Below are positions 12,371-25,482 of a stretch of DNA of 64,000 nt, piece after piece. Source of the stretch: Torreya grandis (lineage: Eukaryota; Streptophyta; Pinopsida; Cupressales; Taxaceae); NCBI GenBank assembly GCA_037957365.1, contig JARHVA010000223.1, positions 4,178,001-4,242,000 on the forward strand. Direction: 5' to 3'. The position numbers and the translations under genes are program-made. Under the pieces are notes generated by a model that had not been told where the DNA came from, did no database searches, and saw only the letters and a list, made by a program, of their open reading frames with translations. How positions within the stretch are numbered: position 1 is the first letter of the stretch; the number at the start of each line of letters is the position of its first letter.

Positions 12371-14584
12371 CCTATATTCTTCTTGATCATAATATTTTCC
12401 TTCTCTAGATCCACATATTTTTTCTCTAGACTCTTCATTTCCATCAAAGTTCCCTTCAAATCCTCTTTGTGACAAAATTCCTCACATTGCATTTTGAGAA
12501 TTTTAAGGGATTCTTTCATGAATTTTTTGTCCTTCATAAACCCCCTGAGAATTCCTTTATGTAGCTCCAAATCCTCAAAAAATCGAACTCATATTATCAT
12601 ATATTATGTAATCCTATGAAACTTCATCAAACTCATCCCACACTTTATTTCACATGATATGTGTATTATTTCATTATTACTGAGATAGTGTATCTTATGT
12701 TTTAGATGATACTAGTTGCATAGTTTATGACTATTCATATACCAGTTATGGATGATGTTATTTAATTATGGATATACAAACTATGTTATTATAGTAGTTG
12801 AGCTTGTATTGGTATGTCACATGATTTAGGATTATGAGTATATGGTGTTGGCATGTATTGATCATCTCATGTCTATTGAAATGTTGTGATTTGGATATTT
12901 TGTGTATGTAAATTTGTATTATTATAAATTACCTTATATGTTTATATTCAATAGCTTTGGCCACCTAGGATTGGGTTATTTAATGTGTGAAATAATGTGC
13001 AATAGACATGGGATTCCAAGTGAGATATCTGAGACAACACTAAGCATAATTACACCATTGGTTTTAGTAGAGTAGAGACTTCTCAACCCCTTCGATCAAA
13101 ATCAAACACTTTTATCATCATATAATCTAGTTTTGAGTTACAAATTCTTTGGCCATCCTAACATTATTCACACCCCTTGACACTATTTGTTACCCTTATA
13201 TAAGACCTTAGAATTCACCTTAACATTATATTCATTCCTAAACTTATATATGTAATCCACTTAAGTGGCTCCCTTGACCAAAAATTGAATGAGGACTTGG
13301 ACCCATGTTTTCAAGTAGATGTAAAGTTTTTTAGAGTTGGTTGTGTATGCATTTAAGACCCATTATGACCAAGTGATGAGTGAAGAATTTTATGGAGTAA
13401 TTTTAAAGTCATTCATGTGCCTAATTATGGCACATATAATTGAGATCATTAATAGATATGTGCAAGTCTTACTTGCTCACATGGATGTGTAGTGATAATT
13501 AATGATAGAGAAGAATTTTTGGAGAAAGGTAAAAGAATGTGAAGGTACAAGTGTCACTTTCCCATTGGCATATAAGTTGAAGTGTTTTAGATATAAGAGC
13601 ATGGAAAGCCTACCTTGGATGAAATTTTTGATCATTTTAAAGTTGAAACTAGATAATAACTTGAGAAAAGAGAGAAGGAACTTAGAGAAGGAGGAGAAGG
13701 GATATTTTCCAACACTTGTAGGAGATTTTCTTTTGTAGATCCAAGAGGTGGAGCCAAGGTATGCATCCTTATCACCTATTTTATTTCAAATTTATGGTTT
13801 TAAATAATTATTTTTCTCCCTTCTCTTGTTTTGAGTTTTTAAGAGGTGTAAGCCCATTTGGATTATCATCTTTCATTGTTGATGTACATGTATTGTGCCT
13901 ATGGCCACCATATGGATTTTATTGCCCATCTGGGCTTGAATATGAAAAATACCTCCTTTTTATTTGGCTAATTTTATATCCCTTTATAAGATTTAAAATG
14001 GTCAAGTTATGTTTTCCAAATGGACTTAAATTATTTTCATAGTTTGTGCACCCATATAGGGTTTGGGAAAAGGAACAAAGTTCCAAGTCCTCCTAAAAAT
14101 ATCCTATGCATAGTGTTTGGGAAAAAAGTAATCATCATGTTTCCAAAGTCTTCCCATTGTAAAGGAGAAGGGTTTTGTCAAAGGGAAGACTCTAAGGTCC
14201 TCCTTCTCCCAATTCCATAGTGTGGAGAGTATAAATTCTCATCCACAATGGGTGAGTGAGGGGTCTTGACATGTTTGATTTATTAGTGGTTGAGACGTGT
14301 GTTTATACATCTTATTAATAAATCTACTTATTTATTTATTGTGGATTATGTTTTGGGTGATCCTAGAAACCTATTGGTATAAGGAAGTGTAGTTTAGACA
14401 CTAAGTTATTCATAGTTGAGTGTGTTACCATGATAATACCTAAATTTCTATCTCAACACATGAGCAATACACACACATCAAAATTCCAAGTAACACAATA
14501 CCTATTTAACAAAAAAGTCTATATATATAACTTGAAATAAGTTTTAATATAATAACACATAATCATTCAATAATTAGATTTAGC
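12371..14584. other. Unassigned AT-rich stretch
   Basis: No domain recognised. On - a short open frame ending near 12340 encodes a Lys/Glu-rich, probably coiled-coil peptide of about 76 residues; it overlaps the LTR end and may be a retrotransposon fragment. On + the frames at 13502-13738, 13761-14042 and 14020-14220 are open, but their composition gives no clue and they have no recognisable homology. Confidence 0.5.
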
Positions 14585-16341
14585 TCACTAGGAGCACCCT
14601 CCTCACTCTCACTCTTAGATATATACACACTAGAGCTAGATGCTCTTGCATCCCCTCTAGATCTCGATCAAGACCTGCATATCCATTCTCTATCATGTAG
14701 TATTTCCACCTTGGCCATCAACTCAACATGCTCTCATTATAGACGGATATAATCATCCATGATCCTACCACCTACCCTACCTAGAATATTGGGTGGGGCA
14801 ATATCCTATCTCTATAACTTGGCACATACCTCATCTCTATTTGAAGTTGCTCACCTATACATCATAGTAACAATAACTACTTGATCAAATAAGTCAAAAT
14901 GTATACCAACAAATCCTATAAACCTCTCCACTAAACCATCATCCATGACATCATTGGGGATATGCTATGTCATTTCTCACAATACAGCCTCATTAATGGT
15001 TTCCCAATACTTGTCATCTCCTCTACCTATACACACCAACATAATGCATTATATATCTAATCGATAAGTTAGTTACTAAACTAAACGAAACATATGAATC
15101 TATAATAAAAACACACCCTTAATTTCCATAATAGGCTCTAAATCTAGTACATCCTTCATGATAGCCCCATCTCCCATAAATAGTGGTGGCCATCTATGTT
15201 GCCTACATCATACTATGAAGGCATCAGTCACCCCCACATCATCTACATTAGGTATATCCAACATAGGATCTCACTCTATCACCAAAATCAAAACCAAATC
15301 AGTTGTTTTGGATCTTGGTTTGTTAATTAGACTCATCAAAGCTTGATAAATCCTCAACCACACCCAAGGTGTGAGTGGCACATCCTAGATAACACCAAAC
15401 TATCATGTCACCTGCTCATACTAAAATATCTCAAAACCATTGAGCCAATGATCATGTAACTAGTAGATCACTTGAATCTATCTCAACTATATCCCATCCT
15501 TAGGCATCCCTAAAAAGCCCTCTAGGGTCTTTAAATAATATTTTTAGCTATCAAACAATCCAATACCCATCGATAATGCATCATGCTCCTCGATTACATA
15601 GGGGCTATACTAGTCCATCTCTCGATGAATACCTATGGATGTGCCTAATTTACATGCAGAAACCCCTTAGGTCTAGCCATTACAATGTGCTCATAATCCC
15701 ATACTGCAATAATGTCAAAGATCCAATACCTACAGCACACAACTCCTAAGTAAAATAGTACAAATCTTGATATAAGTGGGCTATCATAGTGCAACTCCAC
15801 AAGTATATGGTCCCGTGTTCCTTTATATCCTATGAAATCCCATGCATCCTTTATGAAATAGATACACCACTACTATCAATAGTGAAAAATTAATCTAGTA
15901 ACACCGCCAAAAGATTCCATAACTATGAAACACTAACTGTAACAATCATATATAATAAAACATCACGGTAAATCCCTCAATAATGGGTCCCCATTGGTAT
16001 AGGTGGAAAGTATCTCGAGGCCAATTATATAGCTCTATCTCTAGTAGCCTCATATAATTTGTCCCACTAACTAGTAATGGGCACTCTCAATATCCTATAA
16101 ACATCTTATAGATTCATAGTGATCTCCTCAGCGGGTAACCAAAATGTAAAGGTATCGACATTCCATCACTTGCACAAGGCAATGATCATATGGTAATCCT
16201 AGGGAATTGGTGTAAGTGATGCCATGTAACCCAAGCTAGCCCTATCAATCGCTACCCTATCATTATTTTTTAATAGAAGTCTGCATAAGCACTCCATCAT
16301 CCAACCACTACAAAACTCCCTTATACGTACATATACCTACA
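14585..16341 (-). pseudogene. Plant mobile domain (PMD, MAIN-like) gene remnant
   Basis: Read on -, the 5' part (about 16340-15980) gives RASLGYMASLTPIP, WNVDTFTFWLPAEEITMNL and DVYRILRVPIT. This is the hallmark of the plant mobile domain, whose usual form is a W-x5-T-F-H-L-P-x-G-E-M-T block followed by DV-x-LLGLP. Further on, CGVAL, SRFVLFYLGVVCC and IIAVWDYEHIVMARP match the later conserved W-x-Y/W-E-R/H-I block. The last part (about 14860-14600) is a coiled-coil tail containing MDDYIRL, EHVELMAKVEILHDREW and a Ser/Glu-rich end. Many in-frame TAG/TAA and several frameshifts show it is dead. PMD proteins occur both as host genes and inside transposons; which source this had is not clear. Confidence 0.7.
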
Positions 16342-17498
16342 AAACACAACAAAATCTAACATTAGCATCTTCAAATGACATATAAACATGAAAAAATATA
16401 AATAAACACAAATAAGAATAAAAAATTAAAAATTTCACTCCATCAGATACTAGCATTGTAGCTAGGACATTAGTGTTGGATAGTAGTGCGGCCCTTGGAT
16501 GGTAGCACAATAACCTAGGACACTAGCACGGTCCTTGGAACACTACTATGACCCTCATAAAAAGGGCCCTAAACTACCTAAATTATGTTAAAAATGATAA
16601 AAAAGTTAACATTTTTAAAAAAATGCAAAAAATGATATGTTATTTATTAAGGTAACCTCCTCCTCAGCCTAGATGAGTGCCTCCACCTCCTTGTAGCAAG
16701 TCACATTCACTTCTCATCTCGTCAACATGTTTCTAGGCTCAGAACAACAATTTTTATCAAGTCAAAAGGTTCAAATTATTTTTCAAACCAATCAACCAAT
16801 CTATTTAAACTATGTTTTAAAAATGCCACCTCCCTAAGGTTGCTCCTGCGTGTAAATTGTGCCAACTAATACCAAAATATTTAAATTATGATATCTCAAG
16901 AAATGTTACTTTGATATTTGATCCATTTCTTGTGTGTGGGACTCGATGATGATATCCCACACACCATGCCAATTACACTCCTATTCTAATCAATTTGACT
17001 CCACAAAATGATAAAATTCATATTTCCTTAATAAACTCACTATTGACCATAGGTTTATCTCAAGTTCCACTTTACAAATGATTCCTTATAATCTCCAAAA
17101 GAATTGATCTTAAGCTCATATTATCAATGCTAACTATCAATAATATGCCTATTGAATTACTTTTGGTTTGACATCCTTACCATAGTATCATCTCTCACCA
17201 AAAGGGGGCATATATATACACTAATCACACCAATACAGGATCAAATATATAGACATATTGACTCAAATTTCCTGATTCAGTGGCTTAGATATACAGATAC
17301 ATAGTTTATCATATTTCTCAGTTCAGTGTCTAAGATACATAGACATATAGATAGGCTTAGACACACAGATATAATTAGATACTCAAGTTTAGATATACAC
17401 TTACATAAACACTTATACATTATCCTCATATAGTGGCATACTATATGCATTTGTGACTTTAAAATTTCCATAAGGAGATATTATAGAAAGGAATGAAA
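16342..17498. other. Spacer with short word repeats and ATAGACA-rich DNA
   Basis: No gene seen. 16446-16560 repeats short words such as GGACATTAGTGTTGG and GGACACTAGCAC, similar to a cluster in the Ty3 LTRs at 29.9-30.7 kb. 17240-17410 is low-complexity DNA rich in ATACAT/ATAGACA words. Confidence 0.45.
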
Positions 17499-20470
17499 GT
17501 AAAAGATTATTGGTCTAGATATGAATGGAAACATAGAGGTTCACCACATGCACATGGATTCATATGGTTATATGAAGTAACAAATATGGATAACCTTGAT
17601 TGGACAAATAATCATGAATGAAAAACTACTAAGAGTTACTTCCATTCTATTGTTCATGCATCGAATCATCGAGAAGATCCAGACTAATGAAACATACAGG
17701 TATGTTATCAATCCCCACCTAATCTATGTTTTATACAATGTTTTTATTTTCTTAGTGTAACTAAAAAATTATTATACATCATGAATTTTAGGCATTACAA
17801 AATTTTATGTAACATTCATGTCTTTGAAATACAAGAAAACTTACATAGGTGGATATGGAGCATGACTATGAAGAGCTAATAAATTATGTAGAATGACATA
17901 CAATGTGTAGAGAGGGTGCCTACCTATGAAAGAAAAGAGTAAAAATGGTTTGTAGGTACAATGTTCAATCATTTAAATAGTTTTATAAAAATTATACATA
18001 ATCTTTGTGTAAGAACTAACAATGATTTATTATTTCTTATAGGTATGGCACACCATGGCCATTGAATCTTGATGGATCAAAATTATATAAAGACTCTAAA
18101 ACAAAAGCTAAAAAGTTTGAGCATACAAGAAATGATGATATCGTAAATACAAATAATTACTACATATTACAGTTGTGGAGTACATTGGAAACCTATTCTT
18201 TCCAAACACATTGTGGTCAAACACATTGCCAAGTATGCAACAAAGGCAAGTAAGAGTTCTAAAACTTATCATCAAATGTTAATGTAGACTGCAAACATTG
18301 AAAACCTTGACAAATTAATAGAAAGAGCATATAGGAGACTTATAACTTAAACAATTATCGAAAGAGGCATTAGGGCAAAATAAAATTATCATATGTTGTT
18401 GGAACTTTTGTTATTAGAGAGCAATAGAGTATTTTTCAACTTGAATGTTTCATGTCAGGTGTTCAAACTCAGACAAAAATGCTGAAGATGATCATGATGA
18501 AAATACAAAGTCTTTCATTGATATATACAAGAATAAATTTTTTTCCATGGAAAACACTTCACTTATTGAGACAACTAGATCTTGGACATATAATCCAAGG
18601 CAAAAAAACAAAAACAAATGGGAGATGAAGAGTATTTCAACTATTGTGAGAGTATTCTGAAGGTTTTCCTTCATCCCTGCATGTGAATCAAATAAATGGA
18701 TTGATTTTTGAAGGTTAGATTTATTACTTTACAAGCCATCTTGTGATATACAAAGAGATATTAGAATTGATGATGAAGCAATAAAATCAAATTGAGTTTC
18801 ATTCAATCATAATTACTGACATGTTTAAATAAGAACAATTCCATAAGATGTTGAAAGTTGTGGTGATTATGAAGATTAGGATAATCAACATATTCAATAA
18901 AACACAGTGGAACATGAGTGGGAAATCATATATAGGCTACAACATGGCCAAGTTATAGAAATTTGTGAGATAGTTATGCTGGTAAGAAGATATATTGACA
19001 AACAAACATTATGGAATAATAAATATTGAGGTGGAAAATAGACAAATGAAGCAATAAAAATCATAAGCACCATGAAAGATAATGGGTTTGTTATAGATGA
19101 TGATATAACACCAAATATGAATTATGAAAACTTGGATCTTCTAAACAAAAATAAGCACTTAATATAATTATGACACATTATCATGTATGCCAAAAATACT
19201 TTGACATTATGCATGATAGTCCAAGGAATAATAGGAACAATAAAATCATATTAATTGGTTTCATTCATTGAGCTCTTCAAGATGCAACATTCCTAGAGTG
19301 TTCTCCACTACTATTACTTTCACCAACTAGAGTTACAATATTCAATATTAGTGCCTCAACTATCCATGCACAACTTTTAATCCCAATCATGGATTTTGTT
19401 GAATTAGAAGGAACAAGACCTACAACATTCTAAGATGACATCTACCATATAAAATATATATTGATTGTTGAAATGAGCTTCATTGGGCAAAATTTGCTAC
19501 AAAACATAGACTCTAGATTTTGTCAAGCATTTTTTGAAAATGCAAATATGAGTTTTAGTGCTATGCCTATGTTTTTAGTTAGAGATTTGGGTCAATTTCC
19601 TCCTATTAGTGATAAACCACCATATGATAGTAATAGGTGTGCAAAGCTATTGTGGGAAGAATTCAAAAATAGTTGTTACTTCAGATAAGATCTTTAGACA
19701 AGAAGGAGAAAGTGATGACCAATAAAGGTTTAATCGACTCATCAAAAATATGATAGATGCAAATCCAACAATTGATTATTGGAAGCTATTGATGACAAGA
19801 ACCAATGTTAGAATAGAAAGATCCACTAATGAAGAATTTGAAAATTGTATTCATTTCCACAAATTATAATGTGCATAACCACAATAGAAGAAAAATATAT
19901 TCATTGAAAATACCTGTTACACGTATCATTGTAGCCAAAGTAGGAAGTGCTAATGCACCAACATGAGGTCAAAATGATGAAATTGATGTGGAGTTATTAA
20001 TTTATATGGATGCAAGGGTCATGTTAACTTCTAATTTTTGGATAGAAGGTCTTGTAAATGGAGCTCTAGAGTATATTAAAAGTAGAATATACAAACCTGG
20101 GAGTGCCCCACCAAAATCATCGATATATGTTATTGTCAAGTTTGACAATTACTCATGAATACCATTTAAAAATGAAACTCTATATATAATTCTAACTGCA
20201 CCAATACAAAGGGGTTGCACAAACCAACCACCCTTATGGTTAGCTTAAAAATTAATAATACACAAATCACAAGGTTCGACTCTTTCAAAGCCATAATTGA
20301 TATAGATCAAAAATAAAGAACATGATTAACATTTGTGGCTAATCCCATGTAAATTCCTTAGGACTAATAATATTACTGCCATTTATATATGATTGCTATG
20401 AAAAGCTGAAAAATAGAAAACAACTTTCTAAATGGAAAGCAAAATACGAGAGATTGAAACTCTTAGAAGA
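17499..20470 (+). pseudogene. Helitron Rep-helicase (RepHel) remnant
   Basis: The first readable block, 17499-17620, is VKDYWSRYEWKHRGSPHAHG followed by FIWL. The HAH triplet at 17547-17555 is the HUH nuclease motif of Helitron Rep. EELINYVE and HTMCREGAYL follow (17860-17930), then GTPWPLNLDGSKLY and TRNDDIVNTNNYYILQLW (18050-18180). The Pif1-type helicase has its P-loop at 19225-19248 (G-I-I-G-T-I-K-S, third Gly lost), STIHAQLLIPI (19350), a Walker B read as IVEMSFIGQ (Asp replaced by Val, 19464), LVRDLGQFPPISDKP (19580), FRQEGESDDQ and the final IHKSQGSTLSKP (20258-20295). Frameshifts and stops throughout make it inactive. The N-terminal part of Rep is missing, and no Helitron end (TC start, hairpin plus CTRR) was identified. 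Confidence 0.85.
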
Positions 20471-21292
<822 letters not shown>

Positions 21293-23690
21293 TCATGCAA
21301 TAATGAGGTCCTTCTTAATAACTACCATAACTTGTATATGGTATTATTATTTTTATCTAAATAAATTAAATTATCTTTGAAAATCATGTAAACCAAAAAA
21401 TTTATACAATTCTGTATTGTTTGAAAGAAAAATGATAAATATTTATTTATTAAATAACATTTATTTACATTATCATTGCCTTATACATGATATTCTTGAT
21501 GGAAAAATGTAATTTCCAATAGCCATAAATATATTAAAATTTGGAATAACCCATCATAAATTTCAAACTAAAAAATTCATATGGTTACAATTTGCAATGT
21601 CTTTTTTCATTGCATATGGCTAACAAATATGTAATAAGCAAATATAACTTCAAGTCAGCAATAGTAGTTCTAAATGTTGATTTGTGTAAAAAATTGAGAA
21701 ATATTTATTTGTCTATTTTTGATCCAAATTAGGATCCGACATTTCAATGAATATAAATATTTGTTGTAGATTTTCAAAAATATCTTAATAATAATTGCAA
21801 AAGTCTTAAATCTATCTGCAAATTGTGATTATCTTATTGAATTTAATAGAACATTGAAGTTTCAAAGATTTAAAATTTAGACAAATAAATGAACAATGTA
21901 AAAATCTTTGAAAAAAATATTTCTTTAAAAAAATCTATGATAAATATTTATTTGCAGATCTTTAATACCAAATCACATAGTGTTATGGCAAAAATTGATA
22001 TAAATAAATATTTGTTTCTTTATTCAAATGTAAATAATTGTAGATTGTGGAAGCATAAATCTCAAACTTTCAATTCTTTGAAATTTTGATAATATTCAAT
22101 TACATTGACTAAACACATATTTGATGCTCAATGCAAGTGTTAAATGTAGAGTTAAGATAAACATTTATAGAAATTAGAACTACCACTGCTGATTTGTCAT
22201 ATGATACGAGTTGTTTATATTTTCCTTGCCTTTAAAGAACCTTGATGTACAACTGATCCCCTGCAATGCCAAAATCTTAATATGTAAATATCAATTTATT
22301 CAAAGGACAAAGAAAAACAATAAAATAACATGAAAGGAATAAATGAAAACTTTCAATAAATCATACCCATTATTTCCCTTATATCAAGCAAGAGGGTTTC
22401 AAGATTAAATAATAAAAACATAAAAAGTTTTACTCGAAAAAAAAAACAAAGAAGACACACCCAAACCTTAAATAAGCCCTTACAATATTCAAAACAAATA
22501 ATAATTCAATCCCTATTCACAACAAAGACATGTTTAATTTGAAGAAAAATATTTTTATTATTTACTTTTCTTTTTCATTTGAACTAAAGCTTTGAAGCTT
22601 ACCATTAATATAGACAAAGAGGGAAGCCCAAATGCTTTTCAAAAACCATCTAAAATGCATGATTGACTTAGCAAGAATCCCCAAGTGTTTAAATTAATTG
22701 AAAAAGAAAACTCTCTAAATGTCATTGAATAAATGATGATAGTAGTTACCTCAAAGGTACTATTCAATAGAATATTTCCTATAATTCTTAGGAGGAACAA
22801 AACAAAGATTTACAAAAATATTTAAAATATAAATTTTATAAGTACCAATAAATTAAGAAATGTAACAAAATTAACCTTTGCATTTGAAATTTCATTTATC
22901 TTGGATGAGTGTCATATTAAACAATCAAATTTTGCTATATCAATAAATAATATTAAAATATCTTTGAAATATTTCCCTATTAGATCATAACTATAAATCT
23001 ATAAATATTGCTTTATGTTGATGGAAAAAAAGAAAAAATTTGAAAAAGAACTGTTGTAATTGAAAAAATAATTATAGGGTAAGTGAATAGAGTCAAACTT
23101 TTTATAATTTATGGAGGCAAAAGCAGCTGTTGTTAAACCACTACCTCCACCAATCCGCTAGCACTCTGCATCGCCTTGTGTTTACACATTCCCTAATCTG
23201 TGCTTAAAACAAAATAAGGTATTTCTATGTTATATCTTGTGAGGCAATGCCTAAATCAAACCTATTCATCATCATTACTTAAAACCTAAGAAACACATGG
23301 GAAAAGAATGGAATGCTACTAATGGATTATTAATTGTGAAGAAAACAAAACACAAGGGGTCACAGAATAGAGCATAATACATGCAACAAATAACACCAAA
23401 ATATAAGGGGTAGTAAAACATAACACATAAAATACAAAGATGACGAAAGAAGAAAATTTAAACATTTATTGGGAAAAAGATGTTACCATCATCAATGAAT
23501 ACCAATTGTTCACCTCTATGCTATGTGTTATAATGATGTTTCAACTTATCTTTCTTCCAACTATCACTTGCCCCGTGTTATAATATTAATGCCTTTACCT
23601 TTAATAATGAATTATCAATTAACATTTAAGTGCTTAAATTTTAATGATGTGACACCTCCTTCAATCATTGCTTCATTTCATTTTTTTAAT
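21293..23690. other. AT-rich intergenic DNA
   Basis: About 2.4 kb with no recognisable gene or domain on either strand. It is poly-A/T rich with short frames only. Confidence 0.6.
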
Positions 23691-23691
23691 A

Positions 23692-23777
23692 TATGTGTGT
23701 GTGTGTGTGTGTGTGTGTTTGTTTTTTATAGATATAATTTTATATCTCACACACACACACACACATATATATATATA
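23692..23777. repeat. (GT)n and (AC)n microsatellites forming an inverted pair
   Basis: A GT run (about 23694-23717) and an AC run (23748-23765), flanked by TATA tracts, lie 30 bp apart with a near-palindromic loop (AGATATAATTTTATATCT). Complementary runs in opposite order can fold into a hairpin of roughly 20 bp. Confidence 0.85.
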
Positions 23778-24248
23778 ATTTAATTAATAGTAATATATTA
23801 TATATAATATAAAATTATATAGTATAATAAATATTTTATGATATATTATGTATTATTTTTTATATTTTTTAGATATAATATTAATATTAATTATAAATAT
23901 TGTTAATATATTTTAATATTATTTATATTATAATATTAGATCAATGATTATGATTTGATAATCATGTTTCGATTATTTATTTTTTATTTTTTTGTAACGT
24001 CTCTCCACACAAACCAATCAAACATAGTCCTAAAATAAACATGCTTAATGTTTATCGTATTTGCAATGTTTACTATCGTTAAATTAAATATAAACATAAA
24101 AACTATTTATTTAAAAATGCACACGAACCAATCAAACATAGTCCTAAAATAAACATACTTATTAACTACATAATAACCACTATCTAGACCAGTCAAAACA
24201 ATGGTTCAGAGTGACAATATTAAATACAGTAAAACCAATGATTCTCTT

Positions 24249-24294
<46 letters not shown>
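23778..24294. other. Very AT-rich stretch ending in a (TA)n run
   Basis: Almost pure A/T words to 23980, then non-coding DNA, then a TA microsatellite at about 24251-24294 that abuts the foldback. The word AACCAATCAAACATAGTCCT with the following AAAATAAACAT occurs twice (24010 and 24124). Confidence 0.6.
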
Positions 24295-24295
<1 letters not shown>

Positions 24296-24521
24296 CTTTT
24301 AATTATAAGTATAAAATAAAGTTTTATTTTTTTTAATAGATTGTCTTTTAAATGTAATTATGTATATTTAATTGCATATATATATAAATAAAATAATGCG
24401 ATTTTACTTTGGAATTGCAGTTACCTAAAAATAAATCTAGGTAAAAATAGTCTATAGAGTGATATATTTGCATTTAATGTTATCATTATGATAAATAATG
24501 ATAATATATATCATTTTGTTT

Positions 24522-24562
<41 letters not shown>

Positions 24563-24947
24563 ATAAAAAACAATCTATATATATATATATATTTCAAATC
24601 AAAAACAATCTATTGAAATATATATATATATATATTACAAAATATTAAATCTATTGAAATATATATATATTTTCAAATCAAAAACAATCTATATATATAT
24701 ATATAGATTGTTTTTGATTTGAAAATATATATATATATATATATAATTTATCATAATGATAACATTAAATGCAAATATATCACTCTATAGACCATTTTCA
24801 CCTAGATTTATTTTTAGGTAAGTGTGATTCCAAAGTCAAATCGCATTATTTTATTTATATATATATGCAATTAAATATACATAATTATATTTAAAAGAAA
24901 ATCTATTAAAAAAAATAAAACTTTATTTTATACTTATAATTAAAAGT
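24295..24947. repeat. Foldback element: 202-bp inverted repeat arms, 249-bp spacer
   Basis: Positions 24295-24496 and 24746-24947 are reverse complements of each other with only scattered substitutions (about 95% identity by eye) and equal length. The arms start ACTTTTAATTATAAG and end in TATCATTATGATAAAT. The spacer is made of TA runs and repeated blocks around CAAATCAAAAACAATCTAT. There is no open frame. Such a structure fits a foldback or MITE-like element or a recent inverted duplication. No clear target duplication is visible because the left flank is a TA microsatellite. Confidence 0.85.
24671..24724. repeat. Perfect inner palindrome within the foldback spacer
   Basis: TTTCAAATCAAAAACAATCT (24671-24690) is followed by its exact reverse complement (24705-24724) across a 14-bp TA spacer that is itself self-complementary. 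The palindrome is centred near 24697, not at the centre of the large foldback (24621), so it is a separate event. Confidence 0.9.
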
Positions 24948-25180
24948 ATTTCGTGGAGAAAATTAAAGCACAAAAAAAAAGTACTTTACAGCTAATAAAA
25001 ATTTATGCTATTATTATTTTTAATACTCAAACCTCTTAAATTTTATATGCATGAATAATCTTTGAAGTTTTACAAATTCATGAGACTGTTTTAATACATA
25101 ATTTATCTTAAATAATCTCTACAACACCCTCTAAATATTTTTGCAGTTTGAATACCGTAGGACTAGATCCTTAGGAATTT

Positions 25181-25327
25181 ATGCCGTGCCGCGGTGAGAA
25201 AACAATGATTAGTCCAATTAAATTGGATCATCAGCGAATATCAAAGCCAATGGCTGTATTGGCAGTACCATGTGTTCACTTTTCTACGCCTCAACTGGAG
25301 ATGAGGAGCTCTCTGTCATCTAATAAG
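25181..25327 (+). CDS. Candidate first exon of the PPR gene (N-terminal targeting region)
   Basis: An open frame begins ATG at 25181 and continues to 25375. If it is cut at the AAG/GT junction at 25327/25328 and joined to 25438 after a TTGTAG acceptor, the frame runs on without a stop into the PPR protein. The 49 codons contain an internal Met at about residue 24 followed by a Ser/Thr-rich, acid-poor stretch (AVLAVPCVHFST, then MRSSLSSNK), as expected for a plastid or mitochondrial transit peptide. The donor GTCTTT is weak and the intron would be only 110 bp, so this is inference from sequence. Confidence 0.45.
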
Positions 25328-25482
25328 GTCTTTACATTTCTTGCCACTACATTTCATCCTCTCTCCACCTTTTAATCGCTATTGGAGATTTAAACGTAAC
25401 CGAGTGATTGTTATTTCATTGTTTTGGGTGGTTGTAGGAAAGGCCTGTAAAACGGTTGCATTATGGCTTGAAGGAGTGTACT

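Noticed and set aside
12340..12570. 76-codon Lys/Glu-rich frame on -, possible coiled-coil gene
   Set aside because: Overlaps the end of the Tat-like 3' LTR, has no recognisable domain and is too short to support as a gene.
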